Assembly (NCBI GenBank): GCA_023391635.1
Contig: JAEWAQ010000063.1
Coordinates: 45,677 to 109,676, forward strand
Length of the DNA stretch: 64,000 nucleotides
Reading direction: 5' to 3'
Source: Bacillota bacterium
Lineage (GTDB): Bacteria > Bacillota > Bacilli > Paenibacillales > Paenibacillaceae
Under the pieces are notes generated by a model. It was not told the origin of the DNA. It saw only the letters and a list, made by a program, of their open reading frames with translations, and searched no databases. Positions 1-7,595 of this stretch are shown one piece after another (position 1 is the stretch's first letter; every line of letters begins with the position of its first letter). Made by a program: the position numbers and the translations under genes.

Positions 1-1
1 G

Positions 2-517
2 AATCGACCGATCGAAGAGCCGTTTCCCCTCGCGGGCGACTGGCTGGTACAGTCGGCGCCGGCCGGGAAGATCGATTATGCCGCGGCGGTCGTTTGGGAT
101 AACGAGCTGCTGCGATTGCAGGATGAGCCGATCACCGAGGATGACTATACGCTCGTTCCGTTTCGGGAGCTGCTGGAGAAATTGGGAGCCCTAATCGCAT
201 GGGATCCTGTCGCAAGGAAAGTAACAGCCGGCAAGGACGGCACTTGGATCGAGCTGACCGTCGATTCCGATTCGGTCCTCATCAATGGTGAAGAGAAGAA
301 GCTGGAAGCGCCGGCCCGCATCCGGAACGGACGAACCTATGTCCCGGCACGGCTCGTGCTGGAGACGTTCGGCGCGAAGGTCGGCTGGAATCCCGAATCC
401 AGACTGGTGCTCGTATCAACCGCGGTCAGCCTGCCCGCGCTATCTCCGGAGGAGCTGAAGCGGCATCGTTTCCAAGCCCAGCTCGATTGGGAGAATAAGG
501 CGCGCCGGCATAACTAG
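2..517 (+). CDS. Copper amine oxidase-like (stalk) domain protein, 3' part
   Basis: The frame is open from the left edge of the window, so the gene starts outside it and only about 171 C-terminal residues are visible. The sequence has the pattern of the copper amine oxidase N-terminal-like domain common in Bacillales surface proteins: a TLVPFREL segment, a GA-IAWDP strand, a second copy ending RTYVPARLVLETFGAKVGWNP, and a short charged tail. Such domains occur in secreted or wall-associated proteins and are thought to be structural; no catalytic function can be assigned. An internal TTG could start a shorter product, but the upstream frame reads naturally (NELLRLQDEP), so I regard this as a truncated view of a longer protein. 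Confidence 0.8.
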   Translation, partial: NRPIEEPFPLAGDWLVQSAPAGKIDYAAAVVWDNELLRLQDEPITEDDYTLVPFRELLEKLGALIAWDPVARKVTAGKDGTWIELTVDSDSVLINGEEKKLEAPARIRNGRTYVPARLVLETFGAKVGWNPESRLVLVSTAVSLPALSPEELKRHRFQAQLDWENKARRHN

Positions 518-535
518 CCAAAGCGCTGCATGTTG

Positions 536-544
536 TGGTATTCT
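536..544 (+). promoter_or_regulatory. Putative extended -10 promoter of queF unit
   Basis: TGG followed by TATTCT forms an extended -10 element. It sits about 50 nt before the preQ1 aptamer, so transcription would begin near 551. No good -35 is visible. Confidence 0.4.
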
Positions 545-593
545 AACGGATGACAACAGAACAAGAAATCCGGGAATGCCTTCAGGGCTCGCC

Positions 594-631
594 CGGGAGA
601 GGTTCGCGAACTCCCTCGATAAAAAACTAAG
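594..631 (+). promoter_or_regulatory. PreQ1-I riboswitch aptamer
   Basis: GAGAGG and CCCTCG form the P1 stem around a loop beginning TTCGCGAAC, and the tail ATAAAAAACTAAG matches the near-invariant A-rich 3' tail of preQ1 class I aptamers. It lies about 200 nt upstream of queF, a classic preQ1-regulated gene. Between aptamer and gene are two inverted repeats: GTTGAC/GTCAAC at 684-698, and GCAGACG/CGTCTGC at 724-748 followed by TTGT. Either could belong to the expression platform, but neither has a long T-run, so the switching mechanism is not clear. Class assignment rests on the tail and P1; I did not find the usual loop-tail pseudoknot triplet exactly as in B. subtilis queC. Confidence 0.85.
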
Positions 632-828
632 ATCAGCGATCCGGCGCAGCCGATTCGCTCTCTGTCGTGCGCATGCCCGGGCAGTTGACGAAGTCAACGA
701 CCGGAGGCGTGCGCAAGCGGAGGGCAGACGGCGCCTTGGATCGTCTGCTTGTCGATGTTCATGCGAATCTCGTTCTTGTTCACGCCGGCGGCTCCAGACA
801 GCCGCAGCGACAAGGAGGAGATTTTTTC

Positions 829-1332
829 ATGTTCCAATCCGGGCGCTCCGCCCAAGAGACAGCTCACATTACGCACTTGGGCAGCCAAGGCACCCAGTAT
901 CCGTTCGATTACGCGCCGGGTTTGCTGGAGACGTTCGACAACAAGCATCCGGGCCGCGATTATTTCGTCAAATTCAACTGCCCCGAGTTCACCAGCCTGT
1001 GTCCGATTACCGGCCAGCCCGATTTCGCGACGATTTACATCTCCTACATTCCGGACATCCTCATGGTGGAGAGCAAGTCTCTTAAGTTGTACTTGTTCAG
1101 CTTCCGCAACCACGGCGATTTCCACGAGGACTGCATGAACATCATCATGAACGACCTGATCGCCCTGATGGAACCTCGTTATATCGAAGTGTGGGGCAAG
1201 TTCACGCCGCGAGGCGGCATCTCCATCGACCCGTACTGCAATTGGGGGCGTCCCGGCACGAAGTACGAAGAGATGGCGGCGCACCGTCTGATGAATCATG
1301 ATTTGTATCCGGAGAAAGTGGATAACCGATAA
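829..1332 (+). CDS. queF: NADPH-dependent preQ0 (7-cyano-7-deazaguanine) reductase
   Basis: QueF reduces preQ0 to preQ1 in queuosine tRNA modification, in the cytoplasm. The 167-aa product matches the short single-domain QueF form. It contains the catalytic-cysteine segment (FTSLCPITGQPDF), the ESKSLKLYLFSFRNHG substrate/NADPH motif and a C-terminal RGGISIDPYCNWG. An upstream in-frame extension exists, but ATG 829 is preceded by AAGGAGGAG with good spacing and gives the family's normal length. It lies downstream of a preQ1 aptamer and 26 nt before a VUT-family transporter gene, so the two are probably one transcript shut down when preQ1 is abundant. Confidence 0.96.
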   Translation: MFQSGRSAQETAHITHLGSQGTQYPFDYAPGLLETFDNKHPGRDYFVKFNCPEFTSLCPITGQPDFATIYISYIPDILMVESKSLKLYLFSFRNHGDFHEDCMNIIMNDLIALMEPRYIEVWGKFTPRGGISIDPYCNWGRPGTKYEEMAAHRLMNHDLYPEKVDNR

Positions 1333-1358
1333 GGAATGGGAACAGGAGAGGGGACTTC

Positions 1359-1904
1359 ATGATGAAAATGGCGCTGATTGCGCTCTACTTGCTGGCCATC
1401 GTGCTGGCGAACGTGGTGACGGCGGGCCTGGATCCGGTCGTGTGGGGGAAACTGATCATCCCCGCGGGCTCTTTCTTGATCGGCGCAACGTTCATCCTCC
1501 GCGACCTGGTGCAGCGGGCGATCGGCCGTCCGCGCACGTATGCGGCGATCGGTACGGCGATGCTGCTGTCGGCCGCGAGCTCTTACGCGCTCGGAGATAC
1601 GCTCTGGATTACGGCTGCGTCGGCGGTCACGTTTCTCTGTTCCGAGACGGCAGATACGGAAATCTACACGCGGTTGCGGTTGTCGCTGTCCCTGCGCGTC
1701 TTGTACAGCGGGATCGTCGGCGGCGTCATCGATAGTGCGATCTTCGTCGTGATCGGCCTGTCGCCGCTCGGGGCGGGCTTCCTGCCTTGGAGCTTGGTTG
1801 GTTATGCGATCGCCGGACAGATTCTGGTTAAGGTCGCCATGCAGGGTGTCGGCGCGCTGGCCATACACTTCCTGCCGAAGCGGGAGTCGACCGTTGCCGC
1901 GTAA
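1359..1904 (+). CDS. VUT-family transporter, probable queuosine-precursor uptake
   Basis: This 181-aa membrane protein has about five to six hydrophobic segments and the VUT/YhhQ-family look: LLAIVLANVVTAG at the N-terminus, AGSFLIGATFILRDLVQRAIG, and the ETADTEIYTRLR charged segment between membrane spans. Members of this family import queuine or preQ0/preQ1 in several bacteria, although the family was first named as vitamin uptake. Its position 26 nt after queF, behind a preQ1 riboswitch, supports a role in salvaging a deazaguanine precursor. ATG 1359 (or the adjacent ATG 1362) follows GGAGAGGGG. The exact substrate is inference. Confidence 0.85.
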   Translation: MMKMALIALYLLAIVLANVVTAGLDPVVWGKLIIPAGSFLIGATFILRDLVQRAIGRPRTYAAIGTAMLLSAASSYALGDTLWITAASAVTFLCSETADTEIYTRLRLSLSLRVLYSGIVGGVIDSAIFVVIGLSPLGAGFLPWSLVGYAIAGQILVKVAMQGVGALAIHFLPKRESTVAA

Positions 1905-1915
1905 GGTGGTGGCAT

Positions 1916-2731
1916 TCAGCGGGTAATGAAGCTGCCCCATACCGACCGGCGGATTTCCGATGCGGTCTTCCCGGTCGCTTGCTTGAGCAGTCGAGCGAGA
2001 TGGTGTGAAGTTTTGAAGCCGCTCAGGTGGGCGATCTCGGTCACGGTGAGCCCGGTGCTCGTCAATAGCTCAGTGGCACGCTGGATTCGAATACGCCACA
2101 GGTATTGGATAGGCGTTATCCGTTCATATCGCCGGTAGAGACGAACGAGATGTTCCGGGGAAACGTCGGCTTGCCCGGCGATATCCTTAAGAGACAGGTC
2201 GTCCGCGTAATGCTCGTGAATCCATGATTGCGACTTGTACAAAGCAGGGTGCTTCTCTTGCATGAGGAGCGCCTTTTGTGTTTCGACAGGGTACAGCTGG
2301 AGCGCGGCTAACCCTAAGCTTCGCATGACCTGGTCGGCAGGATTGGCCTGCTGCCGAAGGATGAGCATCAGATCGGTGAGTCGATTCAGGGGCTCCGAGA
2401 TGGGCAGGCATGCGGGCAAACGGTACAAGTCGTCCTGCAGTTCCAGGCTAAACGGCTCGACATGTACGGAAATCCACCGATGCCAGGTTTCCTCCATGCG
2501 GGAGAAGGTAAACATCTCTTCATGACCAGGTTTGAGCAGCGCGACATGGCCGGGAAGCACATGGAGTTCCCGGTCGTCGATCGTCACGCGCATGTCCCCC
2601 GTGTAGAGCAGAACCAATTGAATGTCCTGCTGGACCCTGGGACCGAATTTGCCGCCTGGCGGATATACGACAGAACCGGCCACGGCCGACTGCAACGTTT
2701 CTATAGGGATGTGGGACAAAGCGTTCTTCAT
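1916..2731 (-). CDS. AraC-family transcriptional regulator
   Basis: The 271-aa protein has an N-terminal cupin-like sensor half (QLVLLYTGDMRVTIDDRELHVLPGHVALLKPGHEE) and a C-terminal AraC DNA-binding domain with two helix-turn-helices: DLSLKDIAGQADVSPEHLVRLYRR, and the region around LTVTEIAHLSGFKTSHHLARLLK. A longer frame exists, but the ATG with its first base at 2731 is preceded by GGAGGT at five nucleotides, so I place the start there. It is divergent from the phytanoyl-CoA dioxygenase-like gene, with a 148-nt shared upstream region, and probably regulates it. The ligand is unknown; AraC proteins of this layout often sense sugars. Confidence 0.93.
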   Translation of the reverse strand: MKNALSHIPIETLQSAVAGSVVYPPGGKFGPRVQQDIQLVLLYTGDMRVTIDDRELHVLPGHVALLKPGHEEMFTFSRMEETWHRWISVHVEPFSLELQDDLYRLPACLPISEPLNRLTDLMLILRQQANPADQVMRSLGLAALQLYPVETQKALLMQEKHPALYKSQSWIHEHYADDLSLKDIAGQADVSPEHLVRLYRRYERITPIQYLWRIRIQRATELLTSTGLTVTEIAHLSGFKTSHHLARLLKQATGKTASEIRRSVWGSFITR

Positions 2732-2879
2732 CTTCGACCTCCATGTGGGCATTCCGTTGGCACTATCATATATAATCAATTGCAGATACACAATCGCTAA
2801 TTATAGCTATTGTAGGTTGCTGCCGTTCTCCGTATGCTGGAAACAAGCAACGAATCCAGAGAGGCGAGGAGAATGAGGA

Positions 2880-3623
2880 GTGGAGCGAACTTACACAGCC
2901 CCTGCAACGCCACTGACGGAGGAACAAGTCGAATTTTTTCGGGAGAACGGATACTTCCTGCATCGGAAGGGCATGAGCGGGGATCTGATCGATGCCTTTA
3001 ACAGACACATCTATGACATTCGTGATCAACGTCCGATGCCGGAATGGGCAGCGGTCGAAGAAGCGAAGAAATATTCGCTGCGCCTGTTCAACCCGCACAA
3101 GCACGACAGCTTCTCCAGACAGCTCATGAAGCACGATCTCGTCAGAGGGGCGCTGGCGCAATTCATGGGCAAAGAAGCCGTTTGCGTGCAAAGCATGTAC
3201 TTCTACAAAGAACCTGGCTCTCCCGGGCAAGCTTCGCACCAGGACTATTACTACATCAAGAACGATCCGATGACGATGATCGCGGCTTGGACGGCGATGG
3301 AGGATCTGATCGATGAAGAGAACGGCTGCCTGTGGGTCATGCCGGGCACGCACAAGCTGGGCTTATTGCCGCACGGTGCGGTGAAAAATCTCGAAGAGCA
3401 TGAACATTGGACGGAGGAGACCGAAGGGGTAGACACCAGCAAGCAAATTCCCGTCGTGATGGAGAAGGGAGACATTCTGTTCTTCAGCGAGCTGCTGATC
3501 CATTCCTCCAACAAGAACCGCAGCAAGAACCGCTGGCGGCGGTCTTATGTGTGCCACTATATACGCGAGGATTCGAACGTGCTGCATCGAGAGGACCTCA
3601 GGCAGAAGTATCCGTTATTCTGA
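2880..3623 (+). CDS. Phytanoyl-CoA dioxygenase-family Fe(II)/2-oxoglutarate enzyme
   Basis: The 247-aa protein is predicted to be a non-haem iron oxygenase of the PhyH family. The facial triad is visible as H120-x-D122 (ASHQDYYY) and H208 (LLIHSS), with an arginine near 220 placed to bind 2-oxoglutarate. The region NGCLWVMPGTHK is typical of the jelly-roll core. The GTG start at 2880 follows GAGGCGAGGAG; a nearby ATG at 2873 is out of frame. Bacterial PhyH proteins act on varied small molecules, so the substrate cannot be named. It is divergent from an AraC regulator, which is its likely controller. Confidence 0.9.
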   Translation: MERTYTAPATPLTEEQVEFFRENGYFLHRKGMSGDLIDAFNRHIYDIRDQRPMPEWAAVEEAKKYSLRLFNPHKHDSFSRQLMKHDLVRGALAQFMGKEAVCVQSMYFYKEPGSPGQASHQDYYYIKNDPMTMIAAWTAMEDLIDEENGCLWVMPGTHKLGLLPHGAVKNLEEHEHWTEETEGVDTSKQIPVVMEKGDILFFSELLIHSSNKNRSKNRWRRSYVCHYIREDSNVLHREDLRQKYPLF

Positions 3624-3664
3624 TCGAACGAGTTGGAATTCGAATGCTGCTCATACGAAACGCC

Positions 3665-3695
3665 GCAATGCGCCGGACGTTAACCGGCGCATTGC
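3665..3695. terminator. 12-bp perfect hairpin between convergent genes
   Basis: GCAATGCGCCGG and CCGGCGCATTGC form a perfect 12-bp stem with a 7-nt loop, between the dioxygenase gene and the convergent Rpn-like gene. Neither side has a proper T-run, so it may be a weak bidirectional terminator or an mRNA 3' stabiliser. Confidence 0.55.
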
Positions 3696-3719
3696 AATGG
3701 CGCCATATCGCCATCAAAT

Positions 3720-4736
3720 TCAAGTCTCCAGTTGGCGAATATGCTCCACCTGCTGCTCGTTCAACCCTGTTATACGGTAAATCAAGGCTAAATCAAGTCC
3801 TTCCTCTAGCATCTTCAAAGCTGTTCGCATCAAGCTCTGTTCGATTCCTCGTTCAATGCCTTGCTCTATACCTTGCTCTATACCTTGCTCTATACCTTGT
3901 TCTATACCACGTTCTATACCCTCCGCAATCCCTTGCCTGATCCCGAGTTCCTTGCCTTCCTGCATCGCCTTCTTCTTGGCATTCTCCAAGTCCTCCAGCC
4001 AACTGGCCCGGTCATGAAGCGCCCTCTCCCGAATGAAGTACAGTCTGCGCGTCTCCTCGTCGCTGGCCAAGTAGCTTAACCGGGCCTCCGCTTCGCGAAT
4101 AACATCATCCATTTCCATCAGCTCCTTCAATTGTTCTGGCGTCGTACCGTGATCCAGAAATCTTAACCAACGATGCAGCGGATCGTGGATGTCGAATACA
4201 GTATCCCTGAATTTCGGGCATTCAATGAAGTGCATTTCGAGCGCATCGGTCAATCGAAAATCGCGGCGGCTATCCTCATAAAGGTGAAAAGTGTTGTGAA
4301 AGGGATCGAGAGGAAGATAGCGATGGTCCAAAATGTTAATGCCGATCGTTCGCTTCATCTCGGAGTAGGGCTGGCCCAGCCTGATCGAATCGGCTATCAT
4401 CTTCGCCAGGTAGTAAAGGCTTCGATGATCCATCCGCTCGTAGCGGCGGATTTGCATTTCCACATTGACCTGTTCCTGGCCATAGTCGATCTCGCACATA
4501 ATATCGAGAACCGCTTCCTTATCATTGACCAGGTCACGGCTCAAACGGGTTTCCTCTCGGATTGAGATGTCCGTAATGAGCTTATTCCCTTCGCGACGAA
4601 GTATGGCATTCAACAAGCTGATGAGCAGCGGCTTGCCTTCCTCTTCGCTGAAAAGCCGCTTGAAAAGGAAGTCGTTCTTCGGATTTAGCCGAGGGGATGC
4701 GGTTCGATCGGTTGACGTTTGTTCAAATTCCATCAT
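3720..4736 (-). CDS. Rpn/PD-(D/E)XK-family nuclease-transposase-like protein
   Basis: The 338-aa protein belongs to the Rpn (recombination-promoting nuclease) / PDDEXK_2 family. It begins LNPKNDFLFKRLFSEEEGKPLLISLLNAIL, and carries the catalytic-type segment D-x-x-CEIDYGQEQVNVEMQIRRY, where acidic residues and Q-M-Q substitute for the D-ExK signature as usual in the family. It ends in a long charged helix. Near residues 275-300 it has tandem tetrapeptides GIEQ/GIER encoded by a 12-bp DNA repeat. The start is the doubled ATG at 4736, six nucleotides after AAGGAGG; a much longer upstream frame lacks this support. It is solitary, with no visible terminal repeats. Confidence 0.88.
   Translation of the reverse strand: MMEFEQTSTDRTASPRLNPKNDFLFKRLFSEEEGKPLLISLLNAILRREGNKLITDISIREETRLSRDLVNDKEAVLDIMCEIDYGQEQVNVEMQIRRYERMDHRSLYYLAKMIADSIRLGQPYSEMKRTIGINILDHRYLPLDPFHNTFHLYEDSRRDFRLTDALEMHFIECPKFRDTVFDIHDPLHRWLRFLDHGTTPEQLKELMEMDDVIREAEARLSYLASDEETRRLYFIRERALHDRASWLEDLENAKKKAMQEGKELGIRQGIAEGIERGIEQGIEQGIEQGIEQGIERGIEQSLMRTALKMLEEGLDLALIYRITGLNEQQVEHIRQLET
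3845..3920 (-). repeat. 12-bp tandem repeat encoding GIEQ units
   Basis: The 12-bp word CCTTGCTCTATA is repeated in near-perfect tandem, encoding successive GIEQ/GIER tetrapeptides in the Rpn-like protein on the minus strand. The number of units is likely to vary between strains. Confidence 0.85.
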
Positions 4737-4896
4737 CGTTTTCCTCCTTATTATAGCATATCGAGCCTTGCCGAAAAACACAAAAAACACGCGCCACTTC
4801 GACCACCCCTGCTGCCAGGATGGAGAAATGTGCGCGTGCTTCGCGACATCGATTCGATATGCACTCATTATATTCGTTGTGGATGAATTTGTAAAT

Positions 4897-6147
4897 CTAT
4901 TCAAGCTCAATCGACGGGTTGTCGAATGTATGGATGAGCTTCCACAACTTCCCGCCGTCCGAGGTGACGTACATTTTGGACGGTTCCGCTCGGTCCGTGT
5001 TGATCCACCAGACGTGGTCGGCATCCGCTGCCGCAATCAACTGCGAGCCGTATCCGGGGTACTCCCCAGTCAGGTTGACCCAGGATTGGCCGCCATCGAC
5101 CGTCTTGCCGATCGTGTTCGGCTTGTCGCAAGCCTGACATTGTCCGCCCATGAAGGCAATCTTCGGGCTCACCACGTAGAGCATGCCCGGCGAATTTCCG
5201 TTATTGCGCGGGACCTTGTCCTCATCCATCGCGAATCCGGGCGCCGGGCCCGATCCGGCTCCGCCGTTCGCTAGGACTGCCTGCCAATTGCGGCCTCCAT
5301 CCGAAGTGTGAAGCAGCGAATAAGAAGTCTGCGTCATGCCGGAATCTCCGATCAATTCCACCCATGCATCGTTCTTGCCTGCCGAGCGAATGATCGCATC
5401 GTGCGGAGGCACCTCAGAAGCTTTATCGAGCACGGTAGTCCAGGATTGACCGCCATCCGTCGTTCTGCGCACGGCAAACCTTCCTTCGCCGCCCGTGACC
5501 GCCCATCCGTTATTCGCGTCATGGAAGTACGCATTTCCGATCGTCCCATCCGGGATATTCAGCTTGTGCCACGTCGCGCCGCCGTCGGTCGTACGGGCAT
5601 TGCCGCCGAACGCTTCGGAGGCGGACACGAAATGAAAGAACGCGCCGCCGGGGGCCGTCCCCGCATCCGCCCAATGCGCGCCGCCGTCGGTCGTCCGCAC
5701 GAGCTGCATCGTTTGTCCGCCATCCGTTTCGATCGAAGCCCAGGCTTCACGGGCACTCAATGCGAAAATTTGCATGACATGCCCTGTTCCGCGGTATTGC
5801 ACCTGCCAGCTCGCTCCTCCATCGTCCGTCCGGGCAATCCAGCCGTTGCCGCCTGCCCAGCCTGTCTTCGGATCCGCCAATCGCAGGGCCGTCACGAGAC
5901 CGGTTCTCTGATCCATCTGCTGACCCGGAGCCGTCGCCGAAGGATTGCCGGAGTTCCCGGATGAAGCCGGGCTCGTAGCAGCCGGACTGGATGGAGAAGC
6001 GGAAGGCGTCTGCGCGGGATTCGATGCGCCGGGAGCTTCGGAATCGGCCGCCCGGTTGCCGTCATTCGTACATCCAGTCAATACGATGAGCAGGACGATG
6101 CCTGCTATGAATAGGACTCCTCTGCGGGTCACTTTTCTTGTTCTCAT
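4897..6147 (-). CDS. Lipoprotein with Asp-box (BNR/Ycf48-like) beta-propeller
   Basis: The 416-aa protein has a lipoprotein signal peptide: a basic N-terminus, a hydrophobic core and the lipobox LTGC with C26 as the lipidated residue. A low-complexity Ser/Pro/Ala/Thr linker follows (about 30-75). The rest carries about seven Asp-box repeats of the form T-x-DGG-x-x-W (for example TDDGGASW, TTDGGAHW, TSDGGRNW), predicting a beta-propeller like Ycf48 or sialidase-type folds. A CQAC pair occurs near residue 340. No sialidase catalytic arginine triad was identified, so an enzymatic role is not claimed. The start ATG follows AAAGGAGA. The gene is apparently monocistronic and acts outside the membrane. 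Confidence 0.88.
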   Translation of the reverse strand: MRTRKVTRRGVLFIAGIVLLIVLTGCTNDGNRAADSEAPGASNPAQTPSASPSSPAATSPASSGNSGNPSATAPGQQMDQRTGLVTALRLADPKTGWAGGNGWIARTDDGGASWQVQYRGTGHVMQIFALSAREAWASIETDGGQTMQLVRTTDGGAHWADAGTAPGGAFFHFVSASEAFGGNARTTDGGATWHKLNIPDGTIGNAYFHDANNGWAVTGGEGRFAVRRTTDGGQSWTTVLDKASEVPPHDAIIRSAGKNDAWVELIGDSGMTQTSYSLLHTSDGGRNWQAVLANGGAGSGPAPGFAMDEDKVPRNNGNSPGMLYVVSPKIAFMGGQCQACDKPNTIGKTVDGGQSWVNLTGEYPGYGSQLIAAADADHVWWINTDRAEPSKMYVTSDGGKLWKLIHTFDNPSIELE

Positions 6148-6266
6148 AGGGCATTCTCCTTTCCGTTGAATAATCTTTAGACGAATCGGGCAGCGCGAAA
6201 GTTAACTCGTCCGCGAAGGCCGGTGACGATTATGAAGGTATTGACGTATCATTTCCCTTTTTTCGC

Positions 6267-6295
6267 TTGACATTGCAAAAACGACCTTGTATGGT
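6267..6295 (+). promoter_or_regulatory. Sigma-A promoter of gntR-ABC operon
   Basis: TTGACA at 6267-6272 and TATGGT at 6290-6295 are separated by 17 nt, about 40 nt before the GTG start of the GntR regulator. Confidence 0.8.
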
Positions 6296-6316
6296 TAGTT
6301 ACATAAGTAATTAACC
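6293..6316 (+). promoter_or_regulatory. Operator-like dyad overlapping the -10
   Basis: GGTTAGTTAC and GTAATTAACC form an inverted repeat (9 of 10 pairs, 4-nt spacer ATAA) that overlaps the -10 and transcription start. This is the expected place for autorepression by the adjacent YtrA-type GntR regulator. Confidence 0.7.
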
Positions 6317-6333
6317 GGTTAGGTGGTGAACGT

Positions 6334-6705
6334 GTGAATCCTTCTATGGACGACAGCCGTCCGATCTTCATGCAGATCGCCGAGAAGATCGAAGACGACA
6401 TCATCGAAGGTGATTTGCCGGAGGAATCGCAGGTGCCGTCCACCAATCAATTCGCGGCCTTGTACCGCATCAATCCGGCAACGGCGGCCAAAGGCGTGAA
6501 TCTGCTCGTGGATGAAGGCATTCTGTACAAGAAAAGAGGAGTGGGCATGTTCGTGAAGACAGGGGCGCGCGAAGTGCTTCGGGAGAAGCGGAAGGAACAA
6601 TTTTATGAGCAGTACGTAGTGTCCATGATCCGGGAAGCGGAGAAGCTCGGCATTACGACGGAGCAATTGACCGACATGATTCGGAAGGGAGAGACAGCGC
6701 GATGA
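6334..6705 (+). CDS. GntR-family regulator, YtrA subfamily
   Basis: This 123-aa short GntR protein has an N-terminal winged helix (PIFMQIAEKIEDDIIEGDLPEESQVPSTNQFAALYRINPATAAKGVNLLVDEGILYKKRGVGMFV) and only a short C-terminal tail, as in the YtrA subfamily that controls ABC operons. The GTG start at 6334 follows AGGTGGTGA. Its stop overlaps the ATG of the ABC ATPase gene (ATGA), so the two are translationally coupled. The dyad over its promoter suggests autorepression. In B. subtilis YtrA responds to cell-wall antibiotics; whether that holds here is inference. Confidence 0.93.
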   Translation: MNPSMDDSRPIFMQIAEKIEDDIIEGDLPEESQVPSTNQFAALYRINPATAAKGVNLLVDEGILYKKRGVGMFVKTGAREVLREKRKEQFYEQYVVSMIREAEKLGITTEQLTDMIRKGETAR

Positions 6706-7592
6706 GCCAAGTACTGCAGGTGCACAATTTAACCAAATCCTACGGGAAATTCAACGCGGTGGACCACATCAGCTTCACGCTTGAGGAGAACCGGGTCTAC
6801 GGTCTGCTCGGACGCAACGGCGCCGGCAAAACGACGATTATGAACATGATCACGGCCCAGCTGTTTCCAACGAGCGGCGAATTGAAGGTGTTCGGAGAAG
6901 AACCTTACGAGAACAACCGGGTGCTGAGCCGGATGTGCTTCATTAAGGAAAGCCAGAAATATCCGGAAAACTTCCGTATCGAAGACGTGCTGGCTACCGC
7001 GGCGATCCTTTACCCGAACTGGGACCCCGGGTTTGCCGCTTCCCTCGTGGAGGACTTCAAACTGCCGATCAAGCGGAAGATGAAGAAGCTGTCCCGCGGC
7101 ATGCTCTCTTCCGTCGGCATCATTATCGGGCTGGCAAGCCGAGCGCCGCTGACGATTTTCGACGAGCCTTATCTCGGCCTCGACGCGGTGGCGCGCACGC
7201 TCTTCTACGACCGGTTGATGCAGGATTACACGGAATACCCGCGCACGGTCATCCTGTCGACCCATCTGATCGACGAGGTGAGCGCCATGCTGGAGCATGT
7301 TCTGGTGATCGACAGCGGCAAGCTGCTGCTGAACGAAGACGCGGATGCGCTGCGCGGACGTGCTTATTCCGTAGCCGGAAAGACCGCCAAAGTGGAACAA
7401 TTCATTGCAGGTCGCCGCGCGATCCATCGCGATACGTTCGGCTCGCTGGCTTCGGCCACGCTGATGGGCGGCCTGGACGCAGACGCGCGAAGGCAGGCGG
7501 AGTTGCTGAACCTGGAAATTGCGCCGGTGTCCATGCAGCAGTTGATCGTCCATTTTACAACCGAGAAGACGCAAGCGAAAGGCGGCGAATGA
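6702..7592 (+). CDS. ABC transporter ATP-binding protein (YtrB-like)
   Basis: The 296-aa ATPase has a Walker A motif GRNGAGKTT near residue 38. It also has a degenerate signature (LSRGM in place of LSGGQ), Walker B LTIFDEPYLGLD, and the switch histidine in STHLIDE. The C-terminal ~90 residues diverge from the NBD core. It is coupled to the upstream YtrA-type regulator by a 4-nt overlap and to the downstream membrane gene by a 3-nt gap, forming a three-gene operon. The altered signature (R for the second residue) is common in YtrB-like proteins. The substrate is unknown; export or cell-envelope defence is the family expectation. Confidence 0.93.
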   Translation: MSQVLQVHNLTKSYGKFNAVDHISFTLEENRVYGLLGRNGAGKTTIMNMITAQLFPTSGELKVFGEEPYENNRVLSRMCFIKESQKYPENFRIEDVLATAAILYPNWDPGFAASLVEDFKLPIKRKMKKLSRGMLSSVGIIIGLASRAPLTIFDEPYLGLDAVARTLFYDRLMQDYTEYPRTVILSTHLIDEVSAMLEHVLVIDSGKLLLNEDADALRGRAYSVAGKTAKVEQFIAGRRAIHRDTFGSLASATLMGGLDADARRQAELLNLEIAPVSMQQLIVHFTTEKTQAKGGE

Positions 7593-7595
7593 TTG

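Noticed and set aside
3720..4736. Intact insertion sequence around the PD-(D/E)XK transposase-like gene
   Set aside because: No terminal inverted repeats or target duplication were seen on either side; family members are usually solitary genes.
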